Assembly (NCBI GenBank): GCA_023388935.1
Contig: JAEWFG010000430.1
Span: forward strand, 1-20,781
DNA: 20,781 nucleotides
Source of the DNA: Pseudomonadota bacterium
GTDB lineage: Bacteria; Pseudomonadota; Alphaproteobacteria; Rhizobiales; Xanthobacteraceae
Direction of reading: 5' to 3'
Notes under the pieces: generated by a model
The model's database searches: none
Seen by the model: the letters and a program-made list of their open reading frames with translations, nothing else
Told to the model about the DNA's origin: nothing
Made by a program: the position numbers and the translations under genes
Shown here: piece after piece, positions 8,819 to 15,515 of the stretch
How positions within the stretch are numbered: position 1 is the stretch's first letter
How the letters are laid out: every line of letters starts with the position of its first letter

Positions 8819-9465
8819 GCGACAAGCTCCGCATTCTCCTCACCGGCTTCGGGCCGTTTCCCGGCGCGCCCCATAATCCGACGCAGCCGCTGGTCGCGCG
8901 GCTGGCGCAACTGCGCCGCCCGGCGCTCGATGATGTCGCGATTGCGAGCCACATCTTCCCGGTCACCTATGCCGCGGTCGACCGCCAATTGCCGGAGGTG
9001 CTGGCTGCGCACAAGCCGGATGCGCTGCTGATGTTCGGCCTCGCCGCCCGCACACCCTACCTGCGTATCGAGACCCGCGCACGCAACGCCGTCACCATGC
9101 TCTGGCCGGATGCCGCCAACACCCGCTCGAGCAAGCGCGGCATTGCCGCTAATGCGGACGCGATGCTGTTCGGTCCACACACAGCAAGGCTGCTGCGCGC
9201 CGCACGCCTCACCGGCATCGACGCGCGCTCCTCGCGCGATGCCGGCGCCTATCTCTGCAACTATCTGAGCTGGCGCGCGATCGAGAATGTGAGGGCCGGC
9301 GGGCCAAAGCTTGCGGCGTTCATCCACATCCCCCTGCTAGCGCGCAGCGGCGCCGTGCGGCGCAAGGGCGCACCGCGCATCACGCTGGAGGAGTTGGTGG
9401 ACGCCGGGGAAGCCATGCTGATGGAGATGGTGCAGTTGGCGAGAAAGAAGCGGAACACGCACTGA
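8815..9465 (+). CDS. pcp: pyroglutamyl-peptidase I (C15 cysteine peptidase)
   Basis: This cytoplasmic peptidase removes N-terminal pyroglutamate from peptides. The 216-residue product begins with LLTGFGPFPGAPHNPTQ, typical of the family. It retains a plausible Glu-Cys-His triad: Glu86 in LRIETRARN, Cys148 in SRDAGAYLCNYLSW, and His171 in AFIHIPLL. The length matches bacterial members (about 210-220). It overlaps meaB by ATGA, so it is the last gene of the mutase cluster. No functional link to propionate metabolism is known to me; the coupling may just reflect operon packing. The repeat element at 9468 begins almost at the stop codon. Confidence 0.9.
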   Translation: MSDKLRILLTGFGPFPGAPHNPTQPLVARLAQLRRPALDDVAIASHIFPVTYAAVDRQLPEVLAAHKPDALLMFGLAARTPYLRIETRARNAVTMLWPDAANTRSSKRGIAANADAMLFGPHTARLLRAARLTGIDARSSRDAGAYLCNYLSWRAIENVRAGGPKLAAFIHIPLLARSGAVRRKGAPRITLEELVDAGEAMLMEMVQLARKKRNTH

Positions 9466-9467
9466 CG

Positions 9468-9563
9468 CCGTAGGGTGGGCAAAGGCGCGTTTGCGCCGAG
9501 CCCACCATGCATCCATATTCGTGGTAACGACGGTGGGCACGCTTCGCTTTGCCCACCCTACGG
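9468..9563. repeat. cruciform-type intergenic palindromic repeat
   Basis: The outer arms are a perfect 17-bp inverted repeat, CCGTAGGGTGGGCAAAG at 9468-9484 and its complement at 9547-9563. Inside are a small hairpin (GGCGC/GCGCC, 9484-9497) and a second pair (GCCCACC at 9500-9506, GGTGGGC at 9532-9538). The whole can fold as a cloverleaf or cruciform. From memory, repeats of this GTAGGGTGGGC type are common between genes in Bradyrhizobium and give rise to spurious small ORFs. It starts two bases after the pcp stop, so it may also act as a 3' end structure. Its mechanism of spread is not known to me. Confidence 0.85.
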
Positions 9564-9675
9564 CCCCGTCTTTGCGTAAACATTTAACCCTACTGCAAAC
9601 AATCCTCACGACCCCAGCCGCTCTGCGCTACCTAGTCCAACGCGGACATCTCCCGCGTCTGCCAAAGGACGCGTC

Positions 9676-11046
9676 ATGGACCTCAATCGTCGACATCTCA
9701 TCGGAGCTTCGACCGCCGGCATCGCCGGCGCGCTCGCCATGCCGACCGACCCCGCGCGCGCGGCGCCGCTGACGTCCCTGCTCGGCCGCGATGCGACCCA
9801 ATATGGCGTCCGGCCCGGCAGCAGCGAGGACCAGACGCGTGCGCTCCAGCGCGCCATCGACGAGGCTGCACGGGCGCAGCAGCCGCTGGCCCTGCCGCCC
9901 GGAGTCTACCGCAGCGGGCTGTTGCGGCTGCCGAACGGGGCGCAACTGATCGGCGTACGCGGCGCGACGAAATTCGTCTTCACCGGCGGGGCCGCGGCGC
10001 TCCAGAGCGATGGCTCGGATGCGATCGGTCTCGCCGGCATCACCTTCGACGGCGGCGGCATTAGGCTGCCGACACGGCGCGGACTGATCCACATCCTCGG
10101 CGGGCGAGACGTCCGCGTCACCGATTGCGAGATCACCCGCTCCGGCGGCAGCGGCATCTGGCTCGAGCAGGTGTCCGGCGACATCTCCGGCAACATCTTC
10201 ACTGACATCGCGGTGACGGCGGTGGTCTCGTTCGATGCCAGGGGGCTCAGCGTCTCGCGCAACACTATCACCGGCACCAATGACAACGGCATCGAGATCC
10301 TGCGCATGGCGATCGGCGACGACGGCACGCTGGTCGCCGACAACCGCATCGAGGACATCAAGGCCGGCCCCGGCGGCTCCGGTCAGTACGGCAACGCCAT
10401 CAATGCCTTCCGCGCCGGCAACGTGATCGTGCGCGGCAATCGCATCAGGAATTGCGACTATTCCGCGGTGCGCGGCAATTCGGCCTCGAACATCCACATC
10501 ACCGGCAATTGCGTCAGCGACGTGCGCGAGGTCGCGCTCTATTCGGAGTTTTCGTTCGAGGCCGCCGTGATTGCCAACAACACGGTCGATGGCGCCGCAG
10601 TCGGTGTCTCCGTCTGCAATTTCAACGAGGGCGGGCGCATCGCGGTCGTCCAGGGCAACATCATCCGCAACCTGATCCCGAAACGGCCGATCGGCACTGC
10701 GCCCGACGACGATGCCGGCGTCGGCATCTACGTCGAGGCGGATTCATCCGTGACCGGAAATGTCATCGAGAACGCGCCGTCCTATGGCATCGTCGCCGGC
10801 TGGGGCAAATATTTGCGCGACGTCGTGATCTCGGGCAACGTGATCCGCAAGGCGCTTGCCGGCGTCGGTGTCTCCGTGGTGCCGGGCGCGGGCAGCGCAC
10901 TCGTCAACAACAACATGATCTCGGAGACGCCGCGCGGCGCCGTGGTCGGTCTCGACCACGCACGCGCGGTGACGGCGGATCTGTCGGCGGATGGCGCCCA
11001 GCGCTTTGCGCAAGTGGTGGTCGGCGGGAATGCGGTGCGGCGGTAG
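9676..11046 (+). CDS. Tat-exported right-handed beta-helix repeat protein (TIGR03808-like)
   Basis: The 456-residue product starts with a twin-arginine signal (LNRRHLIGAS, then an AGIAGALAM hydrophobic part, likely cleavage after ARA near residue 29). It should therefore be exported folded. The next part, DATQYGVRPGSSEDQTRALQRAIDEA with a PPGVYRSG segment, is like the N-terminal region of pectate-lyase and glycosidase beta-helix proteins. The rest is a run of short repeats with NxI, GNxI and NNxI steps (for example VSGDISGNIF, LSVSRNTITG, VIVRGNRIRN, VVISGNVIRK), as in parallel beta-helices. Members of this family are described only as Tat-translocated repeat proteins, and no substrate can be named. 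The ATG has AAGGA about eight bases upstream. It is probably transcribed alone. Confidence 0.85.
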   Translation: MDLNRRHLIGASTAGIAGALAMPTDPARAAPLTSLLGRDATQYGVRPGSSEDQTRALQRAIDEAARAQQPLALPPGVYRSGLLRLPNGAQLIGVRGATKFVFTGGAAALQSDGSDAIGLAGITFDGGGIRLPTRRGLIHILGGRDVRVTDCEITRSGGSGIWLEQVSGDISGNIFTDIAVTAVVSFDARGLSVSRNTITGTNDNGIEILRMAIGDDGTLVADNRIEDIKAGPGGSGQYGNAINAFRAGNVIVRGNRIRNCDYSAVRGNSASNIHITGNCVSDVREVALYSEFSFEAAVIANNTVDGAAVGVSVCNFNEGGRIAVVQGNIIRNLIPKRPIGTAPDDDAGVGIYVEADSSVTGNVIENAPSYGIVAGWGKYLRDVVISGNVIRKALAGVGVSVVPGAGSALVNNNMISETPRGAVVGLDHARAVTADLSADGAQRFAQVVVGGNAVRR

Positions 11047-11063
11047 TTGTGCGGTTGGCGGAT

Positions 11064-11142
11064 GGGCCGCTCATCCTTCGAGGCTCCCCACGCGGCGCGT
11101 TGCGCCACGTGTCTCGCACCTCAGGATGACGGGATCAGAAGC
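11064..11142 (+). repeat. palindromic repeat, copy A
   Basis: This is the first of three copies of one repeat family. It begins GGGCCGCTCATCCTTCGAGG, has an inner GGCGC/GCGCC hairpin, and ends with a CACCTCAGGATGACGGG arm followed by ATCAGAAGC. The TCATCCT and AGGATGA ends pair with each other. It starts 17 bases after the stop of the beta-helix gene. A ten-base piece of the same arm (GCCTCGAAGG, 11151-11160) lies just after it and may be a remnant of another copy. Confidence 0.8.
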
Positions 11143-11222
11143 AATGCTCGGCCTCGAAGGAGCCTGCCATTCGGCGGCACACCCAGAAGTTGCTTTTTCT
11201 CATATTGACAACAAACGCTCTG

Positions 11223-11284
11223 CCGTCATCCTGAGGTGCGAGCCGTTCGGTGCGAAGCACCGTGCGGGGAGCCTCGAAGGATGA
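11223..11284 (-). repeat. palindromic repeat, copy B (inverted)
   Basis: This is the reverse complement of the copy A/C family. It starts with CCGTCATCCTGAGGTGCGAG and ends with GCCTCGAAGGATGA, and has an inner CGGTGC/GCACCG hairpin. Its first 22 bases (11223-11244) are the exact reverse complement of 11666-11687 in copy C. It abuts the start of the GIY-YIG gene, so any promoter for that gene must lie in or before this repeat. Confidence 0.8.
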
Positions 11285-11288
11285 TGTT

Positions 11289-11597
11289 GTGGGTATCTTT
11301 GTCTACATGCTGCGCTGCGCGGATGGTTCGTTCTACATCGGAAGTGCCACTGGCGAGGACGTGTCCAAGCGGGTCGACGAGCACAATGCCGGCACCCATC
11401 AAGGATACACATACTCACGGCGCCCCGTCGTCCTGGTGTGGTCGGAGTATTTCGATCGGATCACCGACGGCATTGCCGCCGAGCGGCAGCTCAAGGGATG
11501 GAGCCGCGCCAAGAAGGAAGCGCTCGTTCGCTCGGATTGGAAATCGGTGAGCCAGCTTGCGCGACGGCGTGCCGGAGCGCCGAAGGAGAAAAAGTAA
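11289..11597 (+). CDS. GIY-YIG (UPF0213/URI-type) endonuclease family protein
   Basis: The product, about 102 residues, is a single GIY-YIG domain. The two signature strands are FVYMLRC (residues 4-10) and SFYIGSA (14-20). The catalytic Arg is in KRVDEHNAG (about Arg28), and the catalytic Glu is in AAERQLKGW (Glu65). All key residues seem present, so nuclease activity is plausible. The start is uncertain: the GTG at 11289 gives the usual short lead before the first strand. The frame is open further upstream to a GTG at 11250, but that part lies inside repeat copy B. An ATG at 11307 would delete the first strand. Small stand-alone members of this family have unclear biological roles. Repeat copies B and C flank it on both sides. 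Confidence 0.85.
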   Translation: MGIFVYMLRCADGSFYIGSATGEDVSKRVDEHNAGTHQGYTYSRRPVVLVWSEYFDRITDGIAAERQLKGWSRAKKEALVRSDWKSVSQLARRRAGAPKEKK

Positions 11598-11617
11598 GCG
11601 TCGATGCGGCTGCTGCG

Positions 11618-11697
11618 GGGCCGTTCATCCTTCGAGGCTCGTCCTTGCGGTGCTTTGCACCGCAAGGCTCGCACCTCAGGATGACGGAATCAAAAGC
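11618..11697 (+). repeat. palindromic repeat, copy C
   Basis: Same family and orientation as copy A: it begins GGGCCGTTCATCCTTCGAGG and ends with CACCTCAGGATGACGG followed by AATCAAAAGC. The centre is a perfect 11-bp hairpin, CCTTGCGGTGC, loop ttt, GCACCGCAAGG (11643-11667), the best preserved of the three copies. It fills the space between the convergent GIY-YIG gene and the Ala/Pro-rich gene, and could serve as an end structure for transcripts from both sides. Confidence 0.82.
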
Positions 11698-11706
11698 GGC
11701 GACCGC

Positions 11707-12618
11707 CTAGAACACGTTCCTGAGCAGCGGGTATTTCGCTTGCAGCCCGTCGAGGCTGAAGGTGAATTCCACGACGCGTTCGGGGGCCGCGACAATTTCG
11801 GCGGCGGGCGGGGCGAACTGAGGCAGGAGCGCTGCCATTGCGGCTGGCGTGGCCAGCGGTGCTCTCGCAGCGGGCGCGGCCAGCGGTGCCCTCGCAGCGG
11901 GCGCCTTTAGCGGTGTCACGGCAGCAGACGCCCTGGGCGGTGTCGTCGCAACAGGCGCAGTGAACGGTGCTCTCGCGGCAGGCGCGGCCAGCGGCGCCCT
12001 CGCGGCGGGCACCTTGAGCGGTGCTACGGCAGCAGACGCCTTCGGTGGTGTCGTCGCAGCAGGCGCAACGAACGGTGCCATCGCTGAGGGCGCGGCCAAG
12101 GGTGCCCTCGCAGCGGGCGCCTTGAACGCCGCCGCGGCAGCAGACGCCTTGGGCCGTGTCGTCGCGGCAGACGCGGCAAGCGGTGCCATCGCAGCGGGCA
12201 CGGCGAGCGGCGCAATCGGGGCTTCGGTGATTTCGGCGAGGACGTCCGGCTTGAGCTTGAGCCTGACCGGCATGGCGCTCTCGGGGGCGATGTGGACGGC
12301 CTTCGGCTGCACGGTCTGGACCTGCTCGCGCGGAAACACGCGGGGCATCGTCGCCGGTGACCAGCCGAATGCAGGCGTGACACTTGCGGCCGCCGCGGCA
12401 ACATCCGCGCCGGTCGCGAGTGCGCGCCAGGTCTGAACGGCCCGCTTGGCTTCCTGGATGTTTTCGAGGAATCCGATCTCGGAGTGATAGCGGCGCCAGC
12501 GTCCGGTCTCGAACATTTCGGAGAGATGTTCCAACCGCTGCTCGGCGAGAGTGCACCAGCGTGCCGCAATCTCGCGGCAACCAGCCACGTCGCGAAAAGC
12601 TTCTTGGCGATGTGTCAT
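11707..12618 (-). CDS. Ala/Pro-rich repeat protein, TIGR03809-like
   Basis: The 303-residue product has two parts. Residues 1 to about 70 form a helical, charged domain (MTHRQEAFRDVAGCREIAAR, then LAEQRLEHLSEMFETGRWRR and GFLENIQEAKRAVQTWRALA). From memory, it resembles a family of unknown function (TIGR03809) found in Bradyrhizobium and relatives. The rest is low-complexity Ala/Pro/Lys sequence, including three tandem 36-residue units (residues 153-260), and it ends in a more ordinary segment (VEFTFSLDGLQAKYPLLRNVF). I chose the ATG at 12618; the frame is open to a TTG at 12657, but MTHRQEA matches the usual start. No signal peptide or membrane segment is seen. Other frames are also open here because of the GC-rich repeats. 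Function unknown. Confidence 0.75.
   Translation of the reverse strand: MTHRQEAFRDVAGCREIAARWCTLAEQRLEHLSEMFETGRWRRYHSEIGFLENIQEAKRAVQTWRALATGADVAAAAASVTPAFGWSPATMPRVFPREQVQTVQPKAVHIAPESAMPVRLKLKPDVLAEITEAPIAPLAVPAAMAPLAASAATTRPKASAAAAAFKAPAARAPLAAPSAMAPFVAPAATTPPKASAAVAPLKVPAARAPLAAPAARAPFTAPVATTPPRASAAVTPLKAPAARAPLAAPAARAPLATPAAMAALLPQFAPPAAEIVAAPERVVEFTFSLDGLQAKYPLLRNVF
11839..12162 (-). repeat. three tandem 108-bp in-frame repeats
   Basis: The marker GCAGCAGACG recurs at 11921, 12029 and 12137, exactly 108 bases apart. In the minus-strand protein this gives three 36-residue units starting TTRPKASAAA, TTPPKASAAV and TTPPRASAAV (12162-12055, 12054-11947, 11946-11839). A partial unit precedes the first. 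The units differ by only a few residues, so recent expansion by slippage or unequal recombination is likely, and copy number may vary between strains. Confidence 0.9.
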
Positions 12619-13099
12619 GAAACAGCCCGTCAGGAGAAAAATACGGACGCGACGCAACGCACACGAATCAATTTAGACGCGACGTGAATATTTTGTGGAA
12701 AAGTTTTGACTTGTCCAGCAACGACACGGCGCCCGTCACAAAATTCCGTGGTCGTGGGGAGTTTCAGACGCTTACGAGTCAAGCTTCGCACAAGCATAGC
12801 GGACTTGTGCCACGCCGGCCGACCAAAGGGGATGAACGCAAGCGCGATCCTTCAACTGGAAGCTGAGCGAGCGCAAGACTTCAAAAATCAGACGACCCAA
12901 AAGAAAAGACCCGTCCGGGGGGACAACCGGACGGGTCGAGCCATATGGGCGCTTTGGGGTGGATGGGCGCTCGCGCCTGATATGACCGTTGGGGAGGGAT
13001 GACCGCTCCCACATATTTTGGTCGTGGCAGGGCGCTGAACGTTCAATGCGGCGTTCGATTTTCTAACCTTCAGGCCGGCGTGCATCGTTGTCGCGGCGG
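12619..13099. other. intergenic region between the Ala/Pro-rich gene and the protease operon
   Basis: No supported gene lies in these 481 bases. The part next to 12618 is relatively A+T-rich (12660-12760) and should hold the promoter of the minus-strand Ala/Pro-rich gene, though I cannot pick a clear -35/-10 pair. A 7-bp inverted repeat (GCACAAG at 12788-12794, CTTGTGC at 12804-12810) lies in the middle. The protease-operon terminator is at 12897-12937. The stretch from 12940 to 13099 shows nothing clear. Confidence 0.6.
12897..12937 (-). terminator. rho-independent terminator of the protease operon
   Basis: A perfect 11-bp stem, GACCCGTCCGG (12908-12918) and CCGGACGGGTC (12927-12937), with an 8-base loop. 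Read on the minus strand, the stem is followed at once by TTTTCTTTTGGG. There is no T-tract on the plus strand, so it serves minus-strand transcription coming from the sigma/anti-sigma/protease operon, about 160 bases after the protease stop. Confidence 0.9.
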
Positions 13100-14098
13100 C
13101 TATCGAGCGGCCGACCTATCCGCCTGAGAAATCGTGGATTTATCGTCCGCGCTCGACAGCGAGGGTTGCTCGATGGTGCGGATGCCGGGCTCGTCGCGAC
13201 GCTTCTCGGCATCTTCACGTTTTGTTGTACCGGGCGCAGCCGCGAGCGGCGTCGCACTGTCGGCGGGAACCGCCATGACCGCGGCAAACGCGTCGGGCTC
13301 GCCGTCACCAAAGAGATCATCGCGTCCGGGGGAGCCGAGGTCGCGCGCGGTCTTTGCGAGCGTCATGCGCAGCGCTTCCGGCTTCAAGGCGTAGTTGCGC
13401 TCGAGCAGCAGCGCCGCGACGCCGGAGACATAGGCGGCCGAGAACGAGGTGCCCGAGGTCATCTGGTACTTGCCGTCCGGGGCCGGCAGGAAAATGTCGA
13501 CACCGGGCGCCGCCAGCGCGATGTAGTTGCCGCGGTTGGCGGCGGTGAACAGCTTGTCCTGCCGGTCGGTCGCACTGACCGCGATCACGTTGGGATTGGC
13601 GGCCGGGTAAAGCGGCGGGGATTTCGCGCCCGCGTTGCCGGCGGCCGCGACTAGCACCAGCCCGCGCGCCGCGGTCGCCGCGATGGCGCGCTCGATCACG
13701 GCATCCTTCGGACCGGCAAAGCTCATGTTGAGGATCTGCGCGCCGTGCTCGGCGGCGTAGTTCAGGGAGCGCAGGATGATGTAGGACGAGCTCTCGGCGC
13801 CGCCGGTGGTGCCGCCGAAGGCGCGGATGGCGATGATGCGCGCTTCCGGCGCGCTCCCCATCAGCCGCGCATGCGCCACGATGACGCCGGCAACGCCGGT
13901 GCCGTGGACGTGCGGGCCCTCGGCGCTGCCAAGCGCATCGAAATTGTCGGCGATGGAATTGGCAAGCTCGGGATGTTTGGCGTCGATGCCGGAGTCGATC
14001 ACGGCAATCATCACGTTGGCGCCATGCGCCAGTACGTGCGCCTCGGGCAGGCGGAGCTTGGTCAGCGCATATTGCGCGGGATCGCCCTCCGTCGGCAC
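13100..14098 (-). CDS. S8 subtilisin-like peptidase, catalytic half
   Basis: This 332-residue frame holds a complete S8 catalytic domain: Asp35 in VMIAVIDSGID, His65 in HVHGTGVAG, the oxyanion Asn155 in AAAGNAG, and the nucleophile Ser218 in TSGTSFSAAYVSG. The proline usually found shortly after the serine is Ala here. The C-terminal 70 residues are a charged, low-complexity tail. The frame has no signal peptide of its own. Its first possible start is a GTG six bases after the TAA that ends the upstream half. An AGGA lies about 13 bases before the GTG, a rather long spacing. If made separately, the enzyme would stay in the cytoplasm without a prodomain attached in cis. It is the last gene before the terminator at 12897-12937. 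Confidence 0.75.
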   Translation of the reverse strand: MPTEGDPAQYALTKLRLPEAHVLAHGANVMIAVIDSGIDAKHPELANSIADNFDALGSAEGPHVHGTGVAGVIVAHARLMGSAPEARIIAIRAFGGTTGGAESSSYIILRSLNYAAEHGAQILNMSFAGPKDAVIERAIAATAARGLVLVAAAGNAGAKSPPLYPAANPNVIAVSATDRQDKLFTAANRGNYIALAAPGVDIFLPAPDGKYQMTSGTSFSAAYVSGVAALLLERNYALKPEALRMTLAKTARDLGSPGRDDLFGDGEPDAFAAVMAVPADSATPLAAAPGTTKREDAEKRRDEPGIRTIEQPSLSSADDKSTISQADRSAAR

Positions 14099-14104
14099 GG
14101 ACGA

Positions 14105-14800
14105 TTACTGGTCCTGGAGCATGTAGCGGAAGTTCGGCTGGACCGAGCGCACGCTGCCGTCGGCGGCGAACTCGCGCCGGACCGTCTCGAAGGGGCGGCC
14201 GTCGCTGATACGGAACAGGCCGAACGTGGCCCCGATCAGCGGGAAATTCTCGGAGGCGACGCGCTTCAAGCCGTGGCGGCGCGCGAGCTCGTCGGCTTCG
14301 GTGGCCGACAGCCCGCCGTCGATCTCGGCGACGAATTCGTTGGCGAAGGTGCGCAGGTTCACGGCGGCCGGCGCGCCATTGCCGCGGCTCTTGCTCTTGC
14401 TCGCGCTCTTCTTGCCCGACTTGCCGGCACCGTCGCCACCCGCGTTCGGCTGCGCCAGGCATTCGCCGTCGGCGTCACGGTAGGGCGCGATGCAGGCCGG
14501 ATAGAGGCTCGGCGAGTAGCGCGCATAGGGCAGCACCGGCGTCGGCGCCATCCGCGCGGTGGTGCTCGCGCGCGGGCCACGGTCAACGCTGACCGCCCGC
14601 GCGGCAACACTGGGGCTGACGCGCGCGGCGATGCTCGGAGAAATGGTCGGCGTGCGCGAAGGAACGCTGATCGTGGGCGAGCGCATGATCGCCTGCGCAT
14701 GGGCGACATCGGCGCCGAGACAGGCGGCTAGCAGCAGCGCGACTCCGACCGACGAAGGGTTGGCGCCGGCTCTCAGCCCATTCTCAGACTTGCGCGTCAT
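14105..14800 (-). CDS. S8 peptidase, signal peptide and prodomain half
   Basis: This 231-residue frame starts with a basic N-terminus and a hydrophobic segment (VALLLAACLGADVAHA, likely cleavage after VAHA near residue 35), so it should be exported. A Ser/Arg/Pro-rich part follows (residues 39-90), then a Lys/Ser-rich linker (125-145). Residues 155-228 have a strand-helix-strand-strand-helix-strand pattern typical of subtilase prodomains of the I9 kind (EFVAEID, ATEADELARRHG, FGLFRISD, PFETVRREFAAD, VRSVQPNFRY). It ends at TAA just after LQDQ; the same frame continues into the catalytic half. It lies 16 bases after the anti-sigma gene. It may be a fragment of a broken gene or an exported prodomain made alone. 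Confidence 0.7.
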   Translation of the reverse strand: MTRKSENGLRAGANPSSVGVALLLAACLGADVAHAQAIMRSPTISVPSRTPTISPSIAARVSPSVAARAVSVDRGPRASTTARMAPTPVLPYARYSPSLYPACIAPYRDADGECLAQPNAGGDGAGKSGKKSASKSKSRGNGAPAAVNLRTFANEFVAEIDGGLSATEADELARRHGLKRVASENFPLIGATFGLFRISDGRPFETVRREFAADGSVRSVQPNFRYMLQDQ

Positions 14801-14816
14801 CGGTTCGGCGGCGCGT

Positions 14817-15515
14817 TTACGGCGCCGTCGCGACAGCGAGGTTGACGAACTTCTCGTGCTGCATCTTGCCGAGCAGCGAGGCGAGTTCGTCCTGGCTCAT
14901 CGCCTTGTCGAACTGGAGGCGGAACATGCCGCCCTTGGCATCCCCGATGATCGAAGCCTGGTAGTTGTCGAGCAGCGAGGTGATGTCGGCGACGCGCGCC
15001 TCGGGCGTGAAGCGCACCAGCGCGCGCGCCGGTGCCGCAGCCGCCCCGAGTTCGCGTGTGGCCGGCGCGCCGGTCGAAAGCGAGGCGATCTGGAAGGTTG
15101 CGGTCTGGGTCTTCATCAACACGGCGCCAATGATGCCGGCTTGCAGCAGGAGCGCGACGGCGCCGAGACCCGCCGACCAGACCAGCGTGCGCGGCGACAG
15201 ACTCGCGAAGAATGTGGAGATGCGCGCCGACAGAGGCAGTGAGGCGGTTGCCCGCGCCGGCTCGGCGTCAATCGCGGCGAACAGCTTCTGCATCGCGTGT
15301 GCCGACGGAGCCCCCAGGCTCTCGTTCAGATGGATGGTCTCTTCGTACTCGCCGCGGATCGCGGCATATTGCCGGGCAAGCTCCGGATCGCGCGCCAGCG
15401 CTTCCTCGACGCGGCGGGCGTCGCGCGCGTTCAGCGTGCCGGCGGCGTGCCACGGCAGCAGCAGTTCAATTTCACTGGGCTCTTGCCCCAGCATCTTCTT
15501 GCTCAAAGCCGTCAT
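14817..15515 (-). CDS. single-pass membrane anti-sigma factor
   Basis: The 232-residue product has an N-terminal cytoplasmic region starting EIELLLPWHAAGTLNARDAR, typical of anti-sigma domains without the zinc HxxxCxxC motif. One membrane segment follows (about residues 111-134, LVWSAGLGAVALLLQAGIIG), then a periplasmic C-terminal domain. That last domain (165-229) has the order strand (ALVRFTP), helix (RVADITSLLDNYQ), strand (ASIIGD), strand (GMFRLQFD), helix (QDELASLLGKMQ), strand (KFVNLAVA), much like a subtilase prodomain. Its start overlaps the sigma-factor stop (ATGA on the minus strand), as is usual for ECF sigma/anti-sigma pairs. I infer that it holds the partner sigma factor at the membrane until a signal arrives. 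Confidence 0.85.
   Translation of the reverse strand: MTALSKKMLGQEPSEIELLLPWHAAGTLNARDARRVEEALARDPELARQYAAIRGEYEETIHLNESLGAPSAHAMQKLFAAIDAEPARATASLPLSARISTFFASLSPRTLVWSAGLGAVALLLQAGIIGAVLMKTQTATFQIASLSTGAPATRELGAAAAPARALVRFTPEARVADITSLLDNYQASIIGDAKGGMFRLQFDKAMSQDELASLLGKMQHEKFVNLAVATAP

Larger units (their letters stand above)
11223..11687. mobile_element. candidate repeat-bounded unit carrying a GIY-YIG gene
   Basis: A GIY-YIG endonuclease gene sits between inverted copies of one palindromic repeat, whose outer 22 bp (11223-11244 and 11666-11687) are perfect inverted repeats. The unit is 465 bases long. I see no target-site duplication and no transposase, so mobility is only a hypothesis. 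It could equally be two independent insertions around an ordinary gene. Confidence 0.3.
13100..14800 (-). pseudogene. subtilisin-like serine peptidase gene interrupted by an in-frame stop
   Basis: Two minus-strand frames, 14800-14105 and 14098-13100, lie in the same reading frame, separated only by a TAA (14107-14105) and two sense codons. Together they would encode about 566 residues: signal peptide, linker, prodomain and S8 catalytic domain. This is the layout expected for one secreted subtilase. The simplest reading is a single nonsense change. The two halves are described separately, because restart at the GTG at 14098 is possible. Confidence 0.7.

Noticed and set aside
9491..9772. 93-codon plus-strand open frame in the cruciform repeat region
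   Set aside because: It begins inside the repeat element and overlaps the start of the Tat-exported protein gene in another frame. Such frames are a known artefact of this repeat type.
11839..12162. CRISPR array
   Set aside because: The repeats are contiguous 108-bp units with no unique spacers and lie inside a coding frame.
11690..12664. Alternative minus-strand and plus-strand frames over the Ala/Pro-rich gene (dual coding)
   Set aside because: A repeat of 108 bases, a multiple of three, keeps all frames open once one unit is open. Only the chosen frame has the conserved helical N-terminal domain and a sensible start.
13317..14462. 381-codon minus-strand frame spanning the protease stop codon, considered as a frameshifted full-length protease
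   Set aside because: Its translation is Arg/Gln-rich and lacks subtilase motifs. The real protease frame is the same on both sides of the TAA, so no frameshift is needed.
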